Of a stretch of 64,000 nt of DNA, positions 21,961 through 33,591 are shown piece by piece. The position numbers and the translations under genes are program-made. Below the pieces are notes generated by a model. The model was not told the DNA's origin. It searched no databases and worked only from the letters and a program-made list of their open reading frames with translations. Origin of the DNA: Phytophthora quininea (Eukaryota > Oomycota > Peronosporomycetes > Peronosporales > Peronosporaceae); the NCBI GenBank assembly GCA_011947345.1, contig JAAVTG010000128.1, forward strand, positions 1 to 64,000. The letters are read 5' to 3'. Position 1 is the stretch's first letter; each line of letters opens with the position of its first letter.

Positions 21961-23296
21961 GCCGCGCTCCATCCTCTCGACTGCACTGATATGTTGCCCT
22001 GAGCGCAATGCTGGACTGTCACGACGACGACGACCTCGGCGCCGGACGGGTGGTCGGTGTGCATCGACTAGCCAGCGGCCGAGACCGTATCATGTCGACC
22101 GGCGAGCTGCTGCGCTGCCGGTGCAGCGACCGAGTTCGGTGCTTCGGGATCGCGGCGGGCGGCGTTAATCCGAGCTCTTTGTGCTGCAGTTGAGATCCGC
22201 TGCGATGTGAAGCGTGGCAGGTCGGCTCCCACGAGACAGACGGAGGGCGGCGGGGACCTCCGACACCCTGTCAGCGGGCGGCTCCGTCGCAGGGGACGCC
22301 GAGGAGGTTGCCGGCGATGCCTGCGCCGTCGGGTTCTGCTTCGCGTCACTCGGGTCTGACCAGCCGCGTGATTAGCGAAAGCCGCCGTGCATCGAGCGGT
22401 CGAGGAAACAGCAGGCCGGCCATAGTCCGGCAGCGCGCGGCGCGCAGACGGGAGGGAGACCGACCGATCAGCGAGCCGGAGAGCTGGCAAGCCGCTGGCA
22501 CCGTGCCGGCAGAGTCTGCAGCTGACTCCGCGGCCTGGGACCGCTCGGCCGCTCGAGTCGGCGCGCAGACCCGGGAAGCGCATCTCGTCGTCGTCAGCGC
22601 ACAGGAGTCGCCCCGGGATCGGGGCCAGCCAGCGCCTCGGGCCAGGCGCCCGGACATTCGGAGTGAGCGGGGCGTCGATCACGCGGTGATCAAGGAAGGC
22701 CAGCCGCCAACAGCAAGTTGCTGTTGGTGCCTTCGATCCACTGTGTGCGTTCAATTACTATCGACTTTTGCATGCTTTTGCGCAGATGACAGGCACCAGT
22801 GGCGGAGCGCTGCCTGGTCACATGCAGCACCAGCCATTAGCCCGCGCGCGGTCAAGCACGTTCAGCTCGAACGGAAACCCCAGTCGCTCGCTCGCGGACA
22901 TGGCCGCAATAAGTGGTGTGTTTCCAGCTTCAGTCTCTGCGCGATCTTTTCGCAGAGGCAACAAACAGCACGACACTGTGGGAAAGACGCGGCGAGTTGG
23001 GGCTCCGCCGCCCGGACCGGGCCCGCTTGCTCGGAGCGAACATCCGGCGCAGGTCGCTCGACCGCCTCGAGGGACAAACGTGCCTCGAGCGTCGTTGGTC
23101 GTCTGGCCGCCCCGGCAGTGCTGTGCGTGCCGGCTTCGCGATTGCGAAAACTAACCAGCAGCGCTTTACTTTTGCTGCCCACGCATTTGAACGTGGTGTC
23201 AATTGAATTGACCTTTAAAGTACTTCTTGACGGACCAGCAGCAACGCATTGATGAGGTGTATTGAGCTCGCCGCAATATCGGTGTGCTGCGGGATG

Positions 23297-23502
23297 ACGA
23301 GGCTCTGTAGACCAACGGAAAACAAACGGAGGAGCTGGCCGGCGACCGCGTTGCATGCCGCGCGCCACGCACGAGGCAATCGACTGGATGTCGAGCGCGC
23401 GCTACAATTTTTGGTCTCGGTCTCCGCTTTTTCTCAACGTGAAAAACGTCTTTTCTCGTCGTTAGCGAGCGCCAGCGCGCTGTTACGGCTCCATTTCGAG
23501 AT
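23297..23502 (-). repeat. Right arm of a long inverted repeat
   Basis: Reverse-complement partner of 21745-21960. The outer ends correspond (ATCTCGAAATGGAGCC) and the inner ends stop at GTCTACAGAGCCTCGT in this arm and GTCTGCAGAGCCTCGT in the other. Confidence 0.8.
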
Positions 23503-24302
23503 CGGAGCGACATTCTTTTACCATTCCGCTACAGTTCAGCCAGATCTATCTAAGCCGCTGTAGTTGCCGAGTACATGTGTGACTGAGAGCTTATTTTGTT
23601 AATGGGGTTCCATGAACGACTGGCGGACGTGCTACCGAACTGGCTGGTGATGCTGCTCCGTTGTCTGTCACATTGGATCAGTGGCGGTGGACGAGAGACT
23701 CCATCACCGGGCGCCGTCCATCGGTTAGCTTTTAGAGGGCAAGACTGTTTCATCAGGCTTTTGCAGTGATGGCAAGCACACTGAGTAGGACTTACACCGG
23801 TGGCCTGGAGTAACTTTTGGGCAGTCTCTGACAAGGCTTCCGACGCTGTGTCGGAAGCCTGTTAAAAGGCGATCAGCTCTCATAAAAAATCTTTTGGCGC
23901 TCGACATTGAAGTTATCCATCGGAAAACACAGCTCCCACCTAAAATAATGTGTACACATCCAGTCACCTGCAGCTACTGTAGGACTCTTCAGCAAAAACT
24001 TAAAAGCCCATCGAATAGTTGCTGCTCCGCATCTTTTCCAGACACCAGACACCAGACGTCAAACGCAGGCAGCAGCACCGCTCCAGCTCCACCTGATTTG
24101 CTTCACAACTCGCTTCCATCCAGAGCCAGCAGGCAAAACAGCACATTACAAACAGACAACAACTACACTCTCGACTCCATACAACTTCCCATACTAACGG
24201 CAACAATCAAATCAGTACACTTATTATCTAAACCATCCGGAACTCATACAAAGCCTCGAAGTCTCCGGTCGCTTCGATAAGGACCTCCCTTCCTCGGCGC
24301 CG
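23503..24302. other. Intergenic region upstream of copy 4, nothing recognised
   Basis: About 800 bp with short mixed open frames and no domain or repeat that I can support. The stretch just before 24303 is AC-rich, like a 5' leader. Confidence 0.4.
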
Positions 24303-26157
24303 ATGTTCTGGACGGGGCTGGCCGTGGCCACCATGGCGCTGTCCAGCCTGGCCACCGGCATGACTACCGTGAGCCTTCGCCGCAGCTGGGACCTGCACGT
24401 GTCGAGCGTCCGCTGGCTCTTCTTCCTCTTCTTTCTCTACCTGTGGCTCTGGAGTAGTCTGCGCGTGCTGTACTTGCTCTGGGTGAGCTTCTACCCCATC
24501 CAGGACGTGTCGACCACCGAGGACGAAGAAATCTACAACCGCTACAGCAGCATGGGTATCTACACGGTCCTGCAGATGGAGGAGACTCACGACGGCTTCG
24601 CGACCGCATTATTGGTCATGGGGACGCCGCGCTCTTCGCCGTGGCGCTTTGGATGTTCCCTTTGACTTTTGAGCTGTCTAACATCGCAGCGTTATCCATG
24701 GACAGAGGCGCGGAGAAGGAGAAGAAGCAGATCAAGCTCTACTGCTGGAGTGTACATGGCGCCGTGGTGATTTTCATGCTCATCGAGGCGTCGCTCGCGC
24801 TCTGGTACCAAGGATACACACAGTACACCCAGCGCTGTCTGCTGAGTGTGTATTTCGTTCAGTTCTCCAGCTTCCTGTACATGATCTGGCTGATTATCAG
24901 GCTCAAAATCGGCGGCAGGAAGTATGAAAATGTCCAGGGGCAGTTCGTCACGTCGCCCGTGTACCAGAGACTCAAACGGATCATGATCGTCTATGCGGTC
25001 TTCTCACTGCAATTTCAGATGGCTTCGGTCATCATGTACGCCGCCCCCGCCGACGAGGATAAATTGCTGGACTACATTAGCGTCAGTCTGCTGGTGTATC
25101 ACTTGTCAGGAATGGCTCTCGCGGTCACCACCATGTGCAGTCAAGCCTGTGTGCTGAATATGTGTCGATCTTGTCTGCCCGATGACATCGAAGCTCAAGT
25201 ACAGGCGAGGTTCTTCCAGGGAGGAGACTTGCTGTCCCCGAGAGATACCCAAGTGGTCATGGACTCCGCTGAGCCCCCTCTCGTCAATCCAGTGTTTGTG
25301 TTTACAGATATCGAGTCATCGAGCGCCTTGTGGGCGATTGGCGACGGCCTTGTCATGCAGCGGGCCACCGAGATCCATGACAACATTCTGCGCTCGGCTT
25401 TGATGAAGTACCGAGGGTACGAAATTACCACAGCGGGCGACGCCTTCCAGTTGGCTTTCCATACCGTTCGCGAAGCCGTAGAGTACTGTTTGGACGTGCA
25501 GCTGCAGTTGTTAGTGGCAAATTGGCCCAAGGAGCTGCATGGCATGCTCCCTGCGACGAGGAAGCAGCGGTCAGGTCACAGACTCATCTTCGGCGGTCTT
25601 CGTGTCCGCATGGGCATCCACGACGCAGTCGAGGCGGACGGAGCTTTGATCTTGGACGTCCACGCTGTGACCGGTAAGATGATCTACACCGGCGCCTCTG
25701 AAGTCATTGCCAACGAGATTGGCGACTTGGGCGACGGCGGCCAGATCTTGGTGACCAAACGTGTCGCCGACTGGCTGGTCATGTACGAAGACCTCGTGGC
25801 CATCGACTTTATCGTGGAGCACGTGGGCAAGTACGCGATCCCTCAGATCAAAGCCCAATTAGAGGTCTATCAGGTGCTGCCGGAGGTCCTGAGCGGCCGC
25901 AAAAGATGTTCTCGTCCACGCTCAAGAAGCGTCGCGCGACGACGTCGTCTTCTCTCTACTCGATCGCGTCGAGCAATCGCTCCCGGCTCTCTAGCAACGG
26001 ACAGATCCCGCTGCAGCAGCGACGGCCGTCTCGACCGCAGCCGCTGCTTTTGGAGCGGAACCAGTCGCAGGGCACGCTAAGCCGCTTCGGACGCGTGCAG
26101 AGATCGTTTTTGCGCCTAGAGCACGGCTCGTTCTACACGCGCGCTACCAGCATGTAG
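24303..26157 (+). CDS. 7TM protein fused to a class III cyclase homology domain (family copy 4)
   Basis: The start MFWTGLAVAT is at 24303. Two frameshifts, a GGGG near 24621 (VMGDAALFAVALW) and AAAA at 25901-25904 (GRKKMFSSTLKKRR), each close with one base, giving 618 residues. It has seven membrane segments and subfamily landmarks shared with copies 5 and 6: SSVRWLFF, SMDRGAEKEK, GRKYENVQGQFVTSPVYQR and CLPDDIEAQVQAR. The cyclase domain keeps the metal aspartates (VFTDIESSS, ITTAGDAF), with Thr, Ile, Val and Glu at the purine and transition-state positions (GKMIYTGASEVIANE). It is the only member of the 4-6 block without the TM6 intron. The tail is Ser/Arg-rich and basic. Confidence 0.88.
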
Positions 26158-26699
26158 CCCGACTAACTTATTATACAAAGCAGAGATAATAATATAGCGA
26201 ACATTCTTTCCCCAACCAAGGCAGGCAGCGAGCCAAGCGCCAAAGCATCCGTGCAGTCAACTGCAACCATCCTGGTCAAGATGACGAGCCAAAATCGTTT
26301 TGGACCGGCTTTATCGCGCTTCTAGCCAATCAAAATATTCGAGTCGGCAGACACCAGCTTGCTTATGCTGTCAAGCAGCATTCTGCCTGGCAACAGCACC
26401 TGCGTTTGGATGGGAGAAGCTGCCGCGTTCCTGCAGAATGCCACTGCTCCGGAATCTCCCTTCTTGAGTTATTGCGAGCCAAATCGCCTGGAGCAATTTC
26501 CCGATTTTTACACTTGATTAAAGTATACAACAGCCGATCTCGGCCCACAATCAATGTCGTTTTTGTCGTCAGTCGAAATGCCCACCGCGCTCCAGCCAAA
26601 GACAGCAAGCAGCCGCCGGACTCGTTACAATACCGGTATCTCTGTTACTTACAGACTGGGGGCAACCACGGCCTGCTCGAACCAGCATTTGCCATTATG
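26158..26699. other. Spacer between copies 4 and 5
   Basis: About 540 bp. Open frames here lack recognisable features. A CTTACAG just before 26660 could be a 3' splice site of a 5'-UTR intron, but I cannot support it. Confidence 0.35.
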
Positions 26700-28633
26700 A
26701 TGGTCTGGCCTACCTTGGCAATCATCACAATGGCGCTCTCGTGCATCGCCACAGGGCTCACCAGCTACAGTCTGCGCAAGTCCTGGGACCTCCAAGTGTC
26801 CAGCGTGCGGTGGCTGTTCTTCATCTTCTTCGCGAGTTTCTTCGCGTATTATATTGCACGACTTATTTACGTGGTTGTCGCCTACGTGGAACCCCGAGTG
26901 CCTACTACAACAGCGGAGACGAAGACGAAGAGCTCATTTCTGACCGATACAACACGCTGGGCATCTTCGCTCCGCTACATTTCAAAGTCTCCCATAATGC
27001 CTTGGTGACCACGTTATTGGTGATAGGAGATACATGTCATTTTGCAGTCGCGACGTGGACGTTCCCGTTGGTCTACGAACTGGGGGAAATTGCACGGAAG
27101 ACGATGGACAGGGAGCTGAGAAGGAAGGCGCGCAGATTCAGTGGTATCTATGGAGAGCGTGGCCGATTGTGGCCGTTTTGGAATTGCAGAGACGATCGTT
27201 GCGGCGCTGAATGGAGGATATACCACCTACACACAGGGATTTCAACTGGCCGTGTATTTTGCACAGTTTGCGAGTTTCATTTTCATGCTGTGGATCGTCG
27301 CCATGCTCAAGTGGGGCGGCAGGAAATACGAAAATGTACAGGGACAATTTGTCACGTCGCCGGTGTATCAACGGCTTTCAAGGATCATGTACGACGAGTT
27401 TATTTTCTTGGGAATTTTTACGTTCAAGTTTCTCTAACTATTTCTTTTTGTAACTGTTGTAGGAGCATCTACGCGATCTTCACGCTGCAGTATCAATTGT
27501 CGTCGGTGATCACTTATTCTAGCCAGACGGACAGCGGCAGTCTGAGCTACTACATTGGCATTAGCTCCGTCATTTACAATATTTCAGGGTTGGCGCTCGC
27601 AGCTACTACAATGTGCAGCCAGACGTGCGTGCTCATGGTGTGTCGATGCTGCTTGCCGGACGATATTGAAGCGCAGGTCGAGGCCAGACTTCGACAGCCT
27701 GGAGAATTATTATCTCCGCGGGACACACAGGTGCTGGTCGAGTCAGCTGAGCCACCATTGGTAAATCCAGTGTTCGTCTTCACAGATATCCAGCAATCGA
27801 GCGCACTATGGGGCGTCGGCGATGGACTTATCATGCAGCGCGCTACAGAGATACACGACAATATTCTGCGTTCGTCGCTGATGAAATATCGAGGCTACGA
27901 GATCACGACAGCAGGAGATGCGTTTCAATTAGCGTTCCACACTATTCGAGAAGCCGTCGAGTATTGTTTGGACGTGCAGATGCAACTCTTAGAAGCCAAC
28001 TGGCCGCGGGAGCTGCATGGATTGATCCCCGCCACGAAAAAGCAGCGAGTGCGAGGACGACTCATTTTCCGTGGACTACGAGTCCGTATGGGCATTCACG
28101 ACGCAGTAGACTCAGATGGCACGCTTGTCCTTGATGTGCATGCTGTCACAGGCAAGATGATTTATACCGGAGCGTCGGAAGTTATTGCGAACGAGATTGG
28201 CGACTTGGGCGATGGCGGACAGATCTTGGTAACAAGACGAGTAGCCGACTGGCTGAAGATGTACGAGGATCTCGTTGCAATATCGTGTTTGGTCGACCAC
28301 CTGGGCGAATACACCGTCCCTCAGATCAACTCAAAGGTGGAGATTTTCCAGGTGATACCGACCGAGTTGAATGCTCGTAAAAACAAGTTCACGACGACGC
28401 TGAAGCGACGCAACCCGCACCCTCCAGAGTACCCTGGAGTATCAGGTCCTCATTCCATCCACGACCAAGACGTGACGCCTCCAGGATTGAGCACTGCAGC
28501 AGCTCAACGTAGACGGAATACCTACGCGCAACGCCGTCGACAGTTGGAACAAGGAGCTTTGGGTCGACCCGCGTCGCACCAAGCAATTCTATGCGCGACT
28601 CGAATGAGTCTCACGCGTACAGGCAGCATCTAG
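26700..28633 (+). CDS. 7TM protein fused to a class III cyclase homology domain (family copy 5)
   Basis: The start MVWPTLAII is at 26700. After removing a 74-bp intron (27389-27462) and adding one base at 26901, 27111-27113 and 27176-27179, the frame is continuous for 620 residues and co-linear with copy 6. Seven membrane segments are followed by CCLPDDIEAQVEARLRQPGE and the cyclase domain. The first metal motif reads VFTDIQQSS (IQQ instead of IES), with the Asp kept. The second is ITTAGDAF. The four purine and transition-state positions are Thr, Ile, Val and Glu. The C-terminus (KKQRV earlier, then FTTTLKRRNPHPPEYPG) is conserved with copy 6. Confidence 0.88.
27389..27462 (+). other. Intron in copy 5, at the start of TM6
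   Basis: 74 bp, begins GTACGACG, has CTCTAACTAT as a branch-point-like site, and ends TGTTGTAG. Splicing joins ...SRIM to SIYAIFTLQ with the codon for Met split, which restores the alignment with intronless copies. Confidence 0.85.
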
Positions 28634-29265
28634 AATGTACATTAGCATATTATAAGGGAAATGCAATAACCGACTTGTTGCAATGTGTTTTTTTAGTAGA
28701 AGACGCAAACTCTTGAAGTCGCACACGTCGCAGACACACGTAGCCCCACCACCAACCACGTCACCACCGCCATCGATAACAACAATGATGTCTATAAAAC
28801 CACTAAAGAAACAACAACATCTTTTCTTTCTCTTCCTATTGCACCTTCCATTTTGGCTTGCGCAACGTCGTAGCGTTTAAAAAATATTCTTTATTTTGCC
28901 TTGCTGTTTGTATACAGTTGAGGTCCAGCAGACACCATCTGGAGGAGCAGCAGCAAGCTGACCCACTGCCCGCCACTCCATCAAGTCACGCGGTGCGTGC
29001 GGCTGATCCGACACGCTATCCGGTGGCTGCGGGGGCGTCGAAACGTTCGACACGCTTCGTACAAGTCGCACTTGGCCCAAAACAGATAATTTCGAATTCT
29101 CATTCAGCATAAAAAGAGATATCTCCCTACGACCGGAGCATCGCTCTCTGGGGCAGGAATCGCGGACACCACCAGGTTTTCAAGGCGTCTCAAGTGGATC
29201 CAAGTCTTTGTCGTCGACCGACGAGAAGAACCCAGCTCGCGACCGAAATCGACCCAGAATTGGCC
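28634..29265. other. Spacer between copies 5 and 6
   Basis: About 630 bp with no supported gene. CTCATTCAGCATAAAA near 29100 partly resembles the oomycete initiator and could be the copy 6 start region. Confidence 0.35.
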
Positions 29266-31174
29266 ATGGTCTGGACCAGTCTGGCTATGACCACAATGGG
29301 GATGTCCTGCGTGGCCACGGGCGTCACGAGCATCAGTCTGAGGCGGTCCTGGGACCTCCAAGTCTCTAGTGTACGCTGGTTGTTCTTCATCTTCTTCTCT
29401 TGCTACTTTGTCTTCACTCTCAGTCGGGTCATCTACATGATCGTCCAAGCTGTGGAGCCGTTGGAGAAGGCGCAGCTGGACGACGACAATATGACGGACA
29501 GATACAGCACGCTTGCAGTGTTTTCCGTGCTGCATTTCAAAGTCTCTCACAATGCTGGCATCACCACGTTGCTGGTGCTGGGGGACTCTGCTCTGTTTGC
29601 TGTGGCGGTGTGGACGTTTCCGTTGGCTTATGAATTGGGAGAGATCGCCGCCAAGTCGATGGACCGTGGCGCCGAAAAGGAGAAGGAGCAGATCCACTGG
29701 TACTTCTGGAGGGTGTGGGTAATTATCGCTGGGTTTGCGGTCCTGGAGGCGGTGCTGGCTGCGGTGAAAGGAGGATACACGACCTACACGCAGCGCTGTC
29801 TATTGGCAGTGTATTTGACGCAGTTTATCAGCTTCTTGTACATGCTCTGGGTGGTGGTGAAGCTCAAGATGGGCGGAAGAAAGTATGAAAATGTCCAAGG
29901 ACAGTTTGTCACGTCGCCGATCTACCAGCGGCTATCAAGGATCATGTACGACGCAGCATAACAAGTATTTTTTATTATTTATTCTGACAAATGTTTTTTT
30001 TCTAGGATTATTTACGCGGTCTTCATGCTCCAGTTCCAAGTCGCGACGGTCGTGATCTACACTATGCCTGATCGTGAAGAGAAGCTCATTAACTTCATCA
30101 GTGTTAGCGCAGTCATCTACTGCATTTCGGGCCTGGCGTTGGCAATCACAACCATGTGCAACCAGACGTGTGTGCTACAGATGTGTCGTTGCTGCATGCC
30201 CGACGACATTGAGGCTCAAGTCGAAGCGAGGCTGCAGCAGCCAGGGAGTTGCTTTCCCACGGGATACAATGGTATTGGTGGAGTCAGCAGAGCCTCCTCT
30301 TGTGAACCCTGTGTTTGTCTTCACGGACATTCAACAGTCAAGCGCGTTGTGGGGAGTTGGAGACGGACTGATCATGCAGCGTGCCACTGAAATCCACGAC
30401 AATATCCTGCGCCATTCACTGATGAAATATCGCGGCTACGAGATCACAACTGCAGGAGATGCATTCCAATTAGCTTTCCACACAATTCGAGAGGCAGTAG
30501 AGTATTGTTTGGACGTACAGATGCAGTTGATGGAGGCGAATTGGCCAAGAGAACTGCACGGGTTAATTCCTGCAACGAAGAAGCAGCGAGTCCGTGGACG
30601 GCTCGTATTTCGCGGACTTCGTGTGCGGATGGGCATTCACGATGCTGTAGATGCCGACGGTCCGCTCGTGTTGGATGTCCACGCTGTGACGGGAAAGATG
30701 ATTTACACGGGAGCGTCGGAAGTGATAGCAAATGAGATTGGCGACCTGGGCGATGGCGGGCAAATTCTAGTGACTAGACGTGTCGCGGATTGGGTGCTGA
30801 TGTATCAAGATATGATATCAACTGCATGTACGGTGGACCGCGTAGGCGAATACACGGTCCCTCAGATCAACTCCACCGTGGAAGTGTTTCAAGTGGTGCC
30901 AGTTGAATTGGACCGCCGAAAGAAGAAATTCACGACGACGTTGAAGAAGCGTGCACCGCATCCGACAGTGTTCCCTGGTGTTGCGGATGTTCACTCGATT
31001 CACGACATCACCCCGCCAGGTTTGAGCAGTCTTGCTGCTCAACGCCGCCGTCATTTGTATGCTCAACGGGAACGCCGCAGACAACTGGAGCAGGGAGCCT
31101 TGGGTCGACACGCATCGCAGCATGCCCTGCTTCAATTGGATCGAGGGTTCAGCTACTCCAACACGAGCTTGTAA
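29266..31174 (+). CDS. 7TM protein fused to a class III cyclase homology domain (family copy 6)
   Basis: The start MVWTSLAMT is at 29266. The intron at 29946-30005 and two one-base corrections (GGG at 30244-30246, CCC at 30256-30258) give 616 residues. It is the closest relative of copy 5 throughout, including VFTDIQQSS, GYEITTAGDAF, GLRVRMGIHDAVDADG, GKMIYTGASEVIANE and FTTTLKKRAPHP. It has seven membrane segments. Both metal aspartates are kept; the purine Lys/Asp and transition-state Asn/Arg positions are Thr, Ile, Val and Glu. It ends with a basic, Gln/Arg-rich tail (AQRRRHLYAQRERRRQLEQ). It converges on the first GH17 gene. Confidence 0.88.
29946..30005 (+). other. Intron in copy 6, same position as in copy 5
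   Basis: 60 bp, begins GTACGACG exactly as in copy 5, has TTCTGACAAA as a branch-point-like site, and ends TTTTCTAG. Splicing joins ...SRIM to IIYAVFMLQ, with the Met codon split at the same phase. Confidence 0.85.
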
Positions 31175-31416
31175 AATACCAACTATCTATACGCGCTCAA
31201 GTGATGTGACGACTCGAGACCGACGGATCCGAATTTCAAACTGCCGATGGAAGCAGCAGAAAATCTCGGGTGTCCAAGGTATTATTTGTATGAAAGAAGA
31301 AACATGTTGAAGGGATTTGATGCTGAACTGGGGGATACATTTGAGTTCAAAGTCTTTCCGGACGAGACTTCCAAGACGAACAGTGAAGGTGGACGGCATT
31401 TTCCTGGACGACTGGA

Positions 31417-33036
31417 TTACTTCCTACTAGCCTTGCATTTCCTGACGGATCCTGTGGATTGGGTCGTTGGCGAAATTGCTGATCTTTCTTCGCTCTGAGC
31501 CGTGGGCGCTGAAGGCGAGCTTGGGGCTGGTGTCGGCTTCCGTGCTCTGTTCTTCGCGACTCCGTCAACTGACGGCGACGTTTGCGCGACAGGATGAACA
31601 GTACCAACAAGACTTGAGTTTTTTCACCAAACGTGTAGCTTGTTGGCGTTGTTGGAGTTGGGGTCGATGGGGTCCGCACAGTCTTCGTCGTTTTGGTCGC
31701 AGGAACTACTGGTGATTGCTGTGTAGCCGTCGCTATGCCCTTCTTCACCTTCTTTACGGTAGGAGAGGTGGGAGCTGGAGTTGGCTCCGGTGACGTTGGG
31801 GCTGGTGTGGCTCCAGATGACGGCGACGTTGGAGCTGGGGTGGCATTACCGGTGGAAGGTGACGTTGGAGCTGGGTGGCTCCAGTTGAAGGTGACGTTGG
31901 AGCTGGTGTGGCTCCACCAGTGGAAGGTGACGTTGGGGCCGGCGTGACATTATCAGTCGATGGCGATGTCGGGGCCGGCGTGACTGCACCAGCGGTAGGT
32001 GACGCTGGGGCCGGAGTTGAAGAGGTCTGCGCAGAAGTTGGAGCGTCGGTCGCTGTCGTAGAGGAATTAGTTGCAGCTGTCGGAGCTTCGGTTGCAGTTG
32101 ACGGGGCATCGGTTGCAGGAGCATCCGTTGATTGCTGGGTGGCCGTGGAATTGCCTTTTGTTGAGCCGTCGCCCCCGGGAATGTTGATGCCCTTCGCGAC
32201 GGCGTCTGAAGTGAAGAGACCGAAGTGCTTCTCGTATTCAGCGCCGGTGTAGCTGATGGTGGTGTCGAACATCATGAACCAATACGACTGCCCCACCGAC
32301 TTGGACCACATCACGTAGTCGTCGAGATATTGTTGGTAGCCCTGGATCGACGGCACGTTTTGGCCATTGTTTTCACCTGCAGACGGCCATCCCGTCTCCG
32401 TCAATCGCAGTTTGTCAGCGCTGTATTTCGACGTCATTTGTTCCCATTGCGTCTCCAGCTTTTCCACTGCAGTCTGCGGGCCTGCAGTGAAGAACGGGTA
32501 GATGTTAACTCCGAGTAGGTCACTAGCTCCAGAAAGCGCTGGCGCTCCATCAGCACTGAGCCATTCGTTGATCCGCTGCACTGAGCCCACCGGCGTCTTG
32601 CCGACACAGCCTTTGACGCGGTTAATATATCCGACGAGCTGGTCCGCAGTGAAAGTACCAAAGTCTTTGTTCTTGAGGTTTTCGTTGCCGATGAAGACGG
32701 CTTCGACCGCGTCGGGGTTCCTGCCGTGGCCGTCGCAAACCCCTGAATCTCTGCATCGATCAATGCCGGATCTGTGAGCTGCACCCCCACCGCGATCTTG
32801 ATCCCTGCCGCTGCCGCTGCATCGATGGCATTCACGTTGCTGAACAGCGTCTGGAACGTGCGGACACTCGAGAAATACTGCGCAATTTGGGCCATGTCCT
32901 TGCCAATGATGTCGCTGTCGACGGTGGCGTGGTGCCATGGGGCGTAGCAAACTCCTGTGGCTAGAGGCCCGGCGTCAGCTGCACCAACGGCGAGCGCAGC
33001 CAGTATGGCGCTGACTCGGATGGTCGACCACACCAT
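31417..33036 (-). CDS. Secreted GH17 beta-1,3-glucanase with P/T/S-rich tail (copy 1)
   Basis: The start at 33036 gives a signal peptide ([22 protein letters not shown]). GH17 landmarks follow: GVCYAPWHH, the acid/base motif [14 protein letters not shown], the nucleophile motif LTETGWPS, and [17 protein letters not shown]17 enzymes cut beta-1,3-glucan, the main oomycete wall polymer. The tail has repeated [10 protein letters not shown] units and ends VRKCKASRK, like copy 2 (VKRCKALRH). That match supports the stop at 31417 after three one-base corrections (32740-32743, 31873-31875 and about 31610), giving 540 residues. The tail end is less certain than the catalytic part. The flexible tail may be O-glycosylated and tether the enzyme in the wall. 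Confidence 0.82.
31770..31990 (-). repeat. Tandem 36-bp coding repeat in the GH17 copy 1 tail
   Basis: About six units encoding variants of [12 protein letters not shown]. Units differ by a few bases. Length variation between alleles is likely. Confidence 0.75.
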
Positions 33037-33591
33037 GTACTGCTCGTGTTGGGAAGGGATACTGTTGCTGGAGTGAGTGATGAAGAACTTGAGGGACTGC
33101 GCTGTCCTGCTTTTTGACAAGTCGTCAATGGCAACAAGCCCACGAACAGCAAGGAGTCGGACCAATCTCGTTGCGTAAGACACGGCACGGGAACGTGTGC
33201 CTTTCCATGACCCAGCAGATCTCGTGCTGCAGCAGATGCCTTCCGTTGCACTTTTGACTCAAACACCAACATCAACTTCGCAGCGGAAGGCCCCGCTGCT
33301 CGTGGAACATAGTCTATCAGCTTCTTATGGATATGCATGTAGTACAAGAAGGAATTTGGGCTCTTCCTTCTGTCGACACCATCCAAGGCTTGTATGTGCG
33401 CAAAATGAATGAAGTCTTCAATTTATTAAGCCACTTGACCTTTGTCTTCCTTGGCTTCAATGTTTCGCTTCGAAGTGTCCTCTCTAGAGACTCTACACAA
33501 AGGATTCAACGTCGCCTTTAGTCGAGCAGCTTCTACAATGACAAACACACTTTATTGAAAAACTAAAAGGATACAGTAACAGCCATCGTGT
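33037..33591. other. Spacer between GH17 copies 1 and 2
   Basis: No gene is supported. On the minus strand TCACTCC at 33070-33076, about 35 bp upstream of the copy 1 start, is a possible initiator core. Confidence 0.35.

Larger units (their letters stand above)
21745..23502. mobile_element. Candidate foldback or non-autonomous element with GC-rich core
   Basis: Two arms of about 210 bp in opposite orientation enclose about 1.3 kb of very GC-rich sequence. The core is open in several frames on both strands, as expected from GC content, but no transposase motif is visible in any of them. It could be one foldback-type element, or two solo copies of a repeat family in opposite orientation. A convincing target-site duplication was not found. 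Confidence 0.45.

Noticed and set aside
22068..23252. Long open frames on both strands in the GC-rich core (22068-22754 minus, 22308-23252 plus)
   Set aside because: They overlap each other antisense, are Arg/Ala/Pro/Ser-rich, and show no motif; GC-rich DNA has few stop codons by chance.
31175..31416. A separate small gene between copy 6 and GH17 copy 1
   Set aside because: The open plus-strand frame (31247-31498) overlaps the GH17 tail and has no feature of its own.
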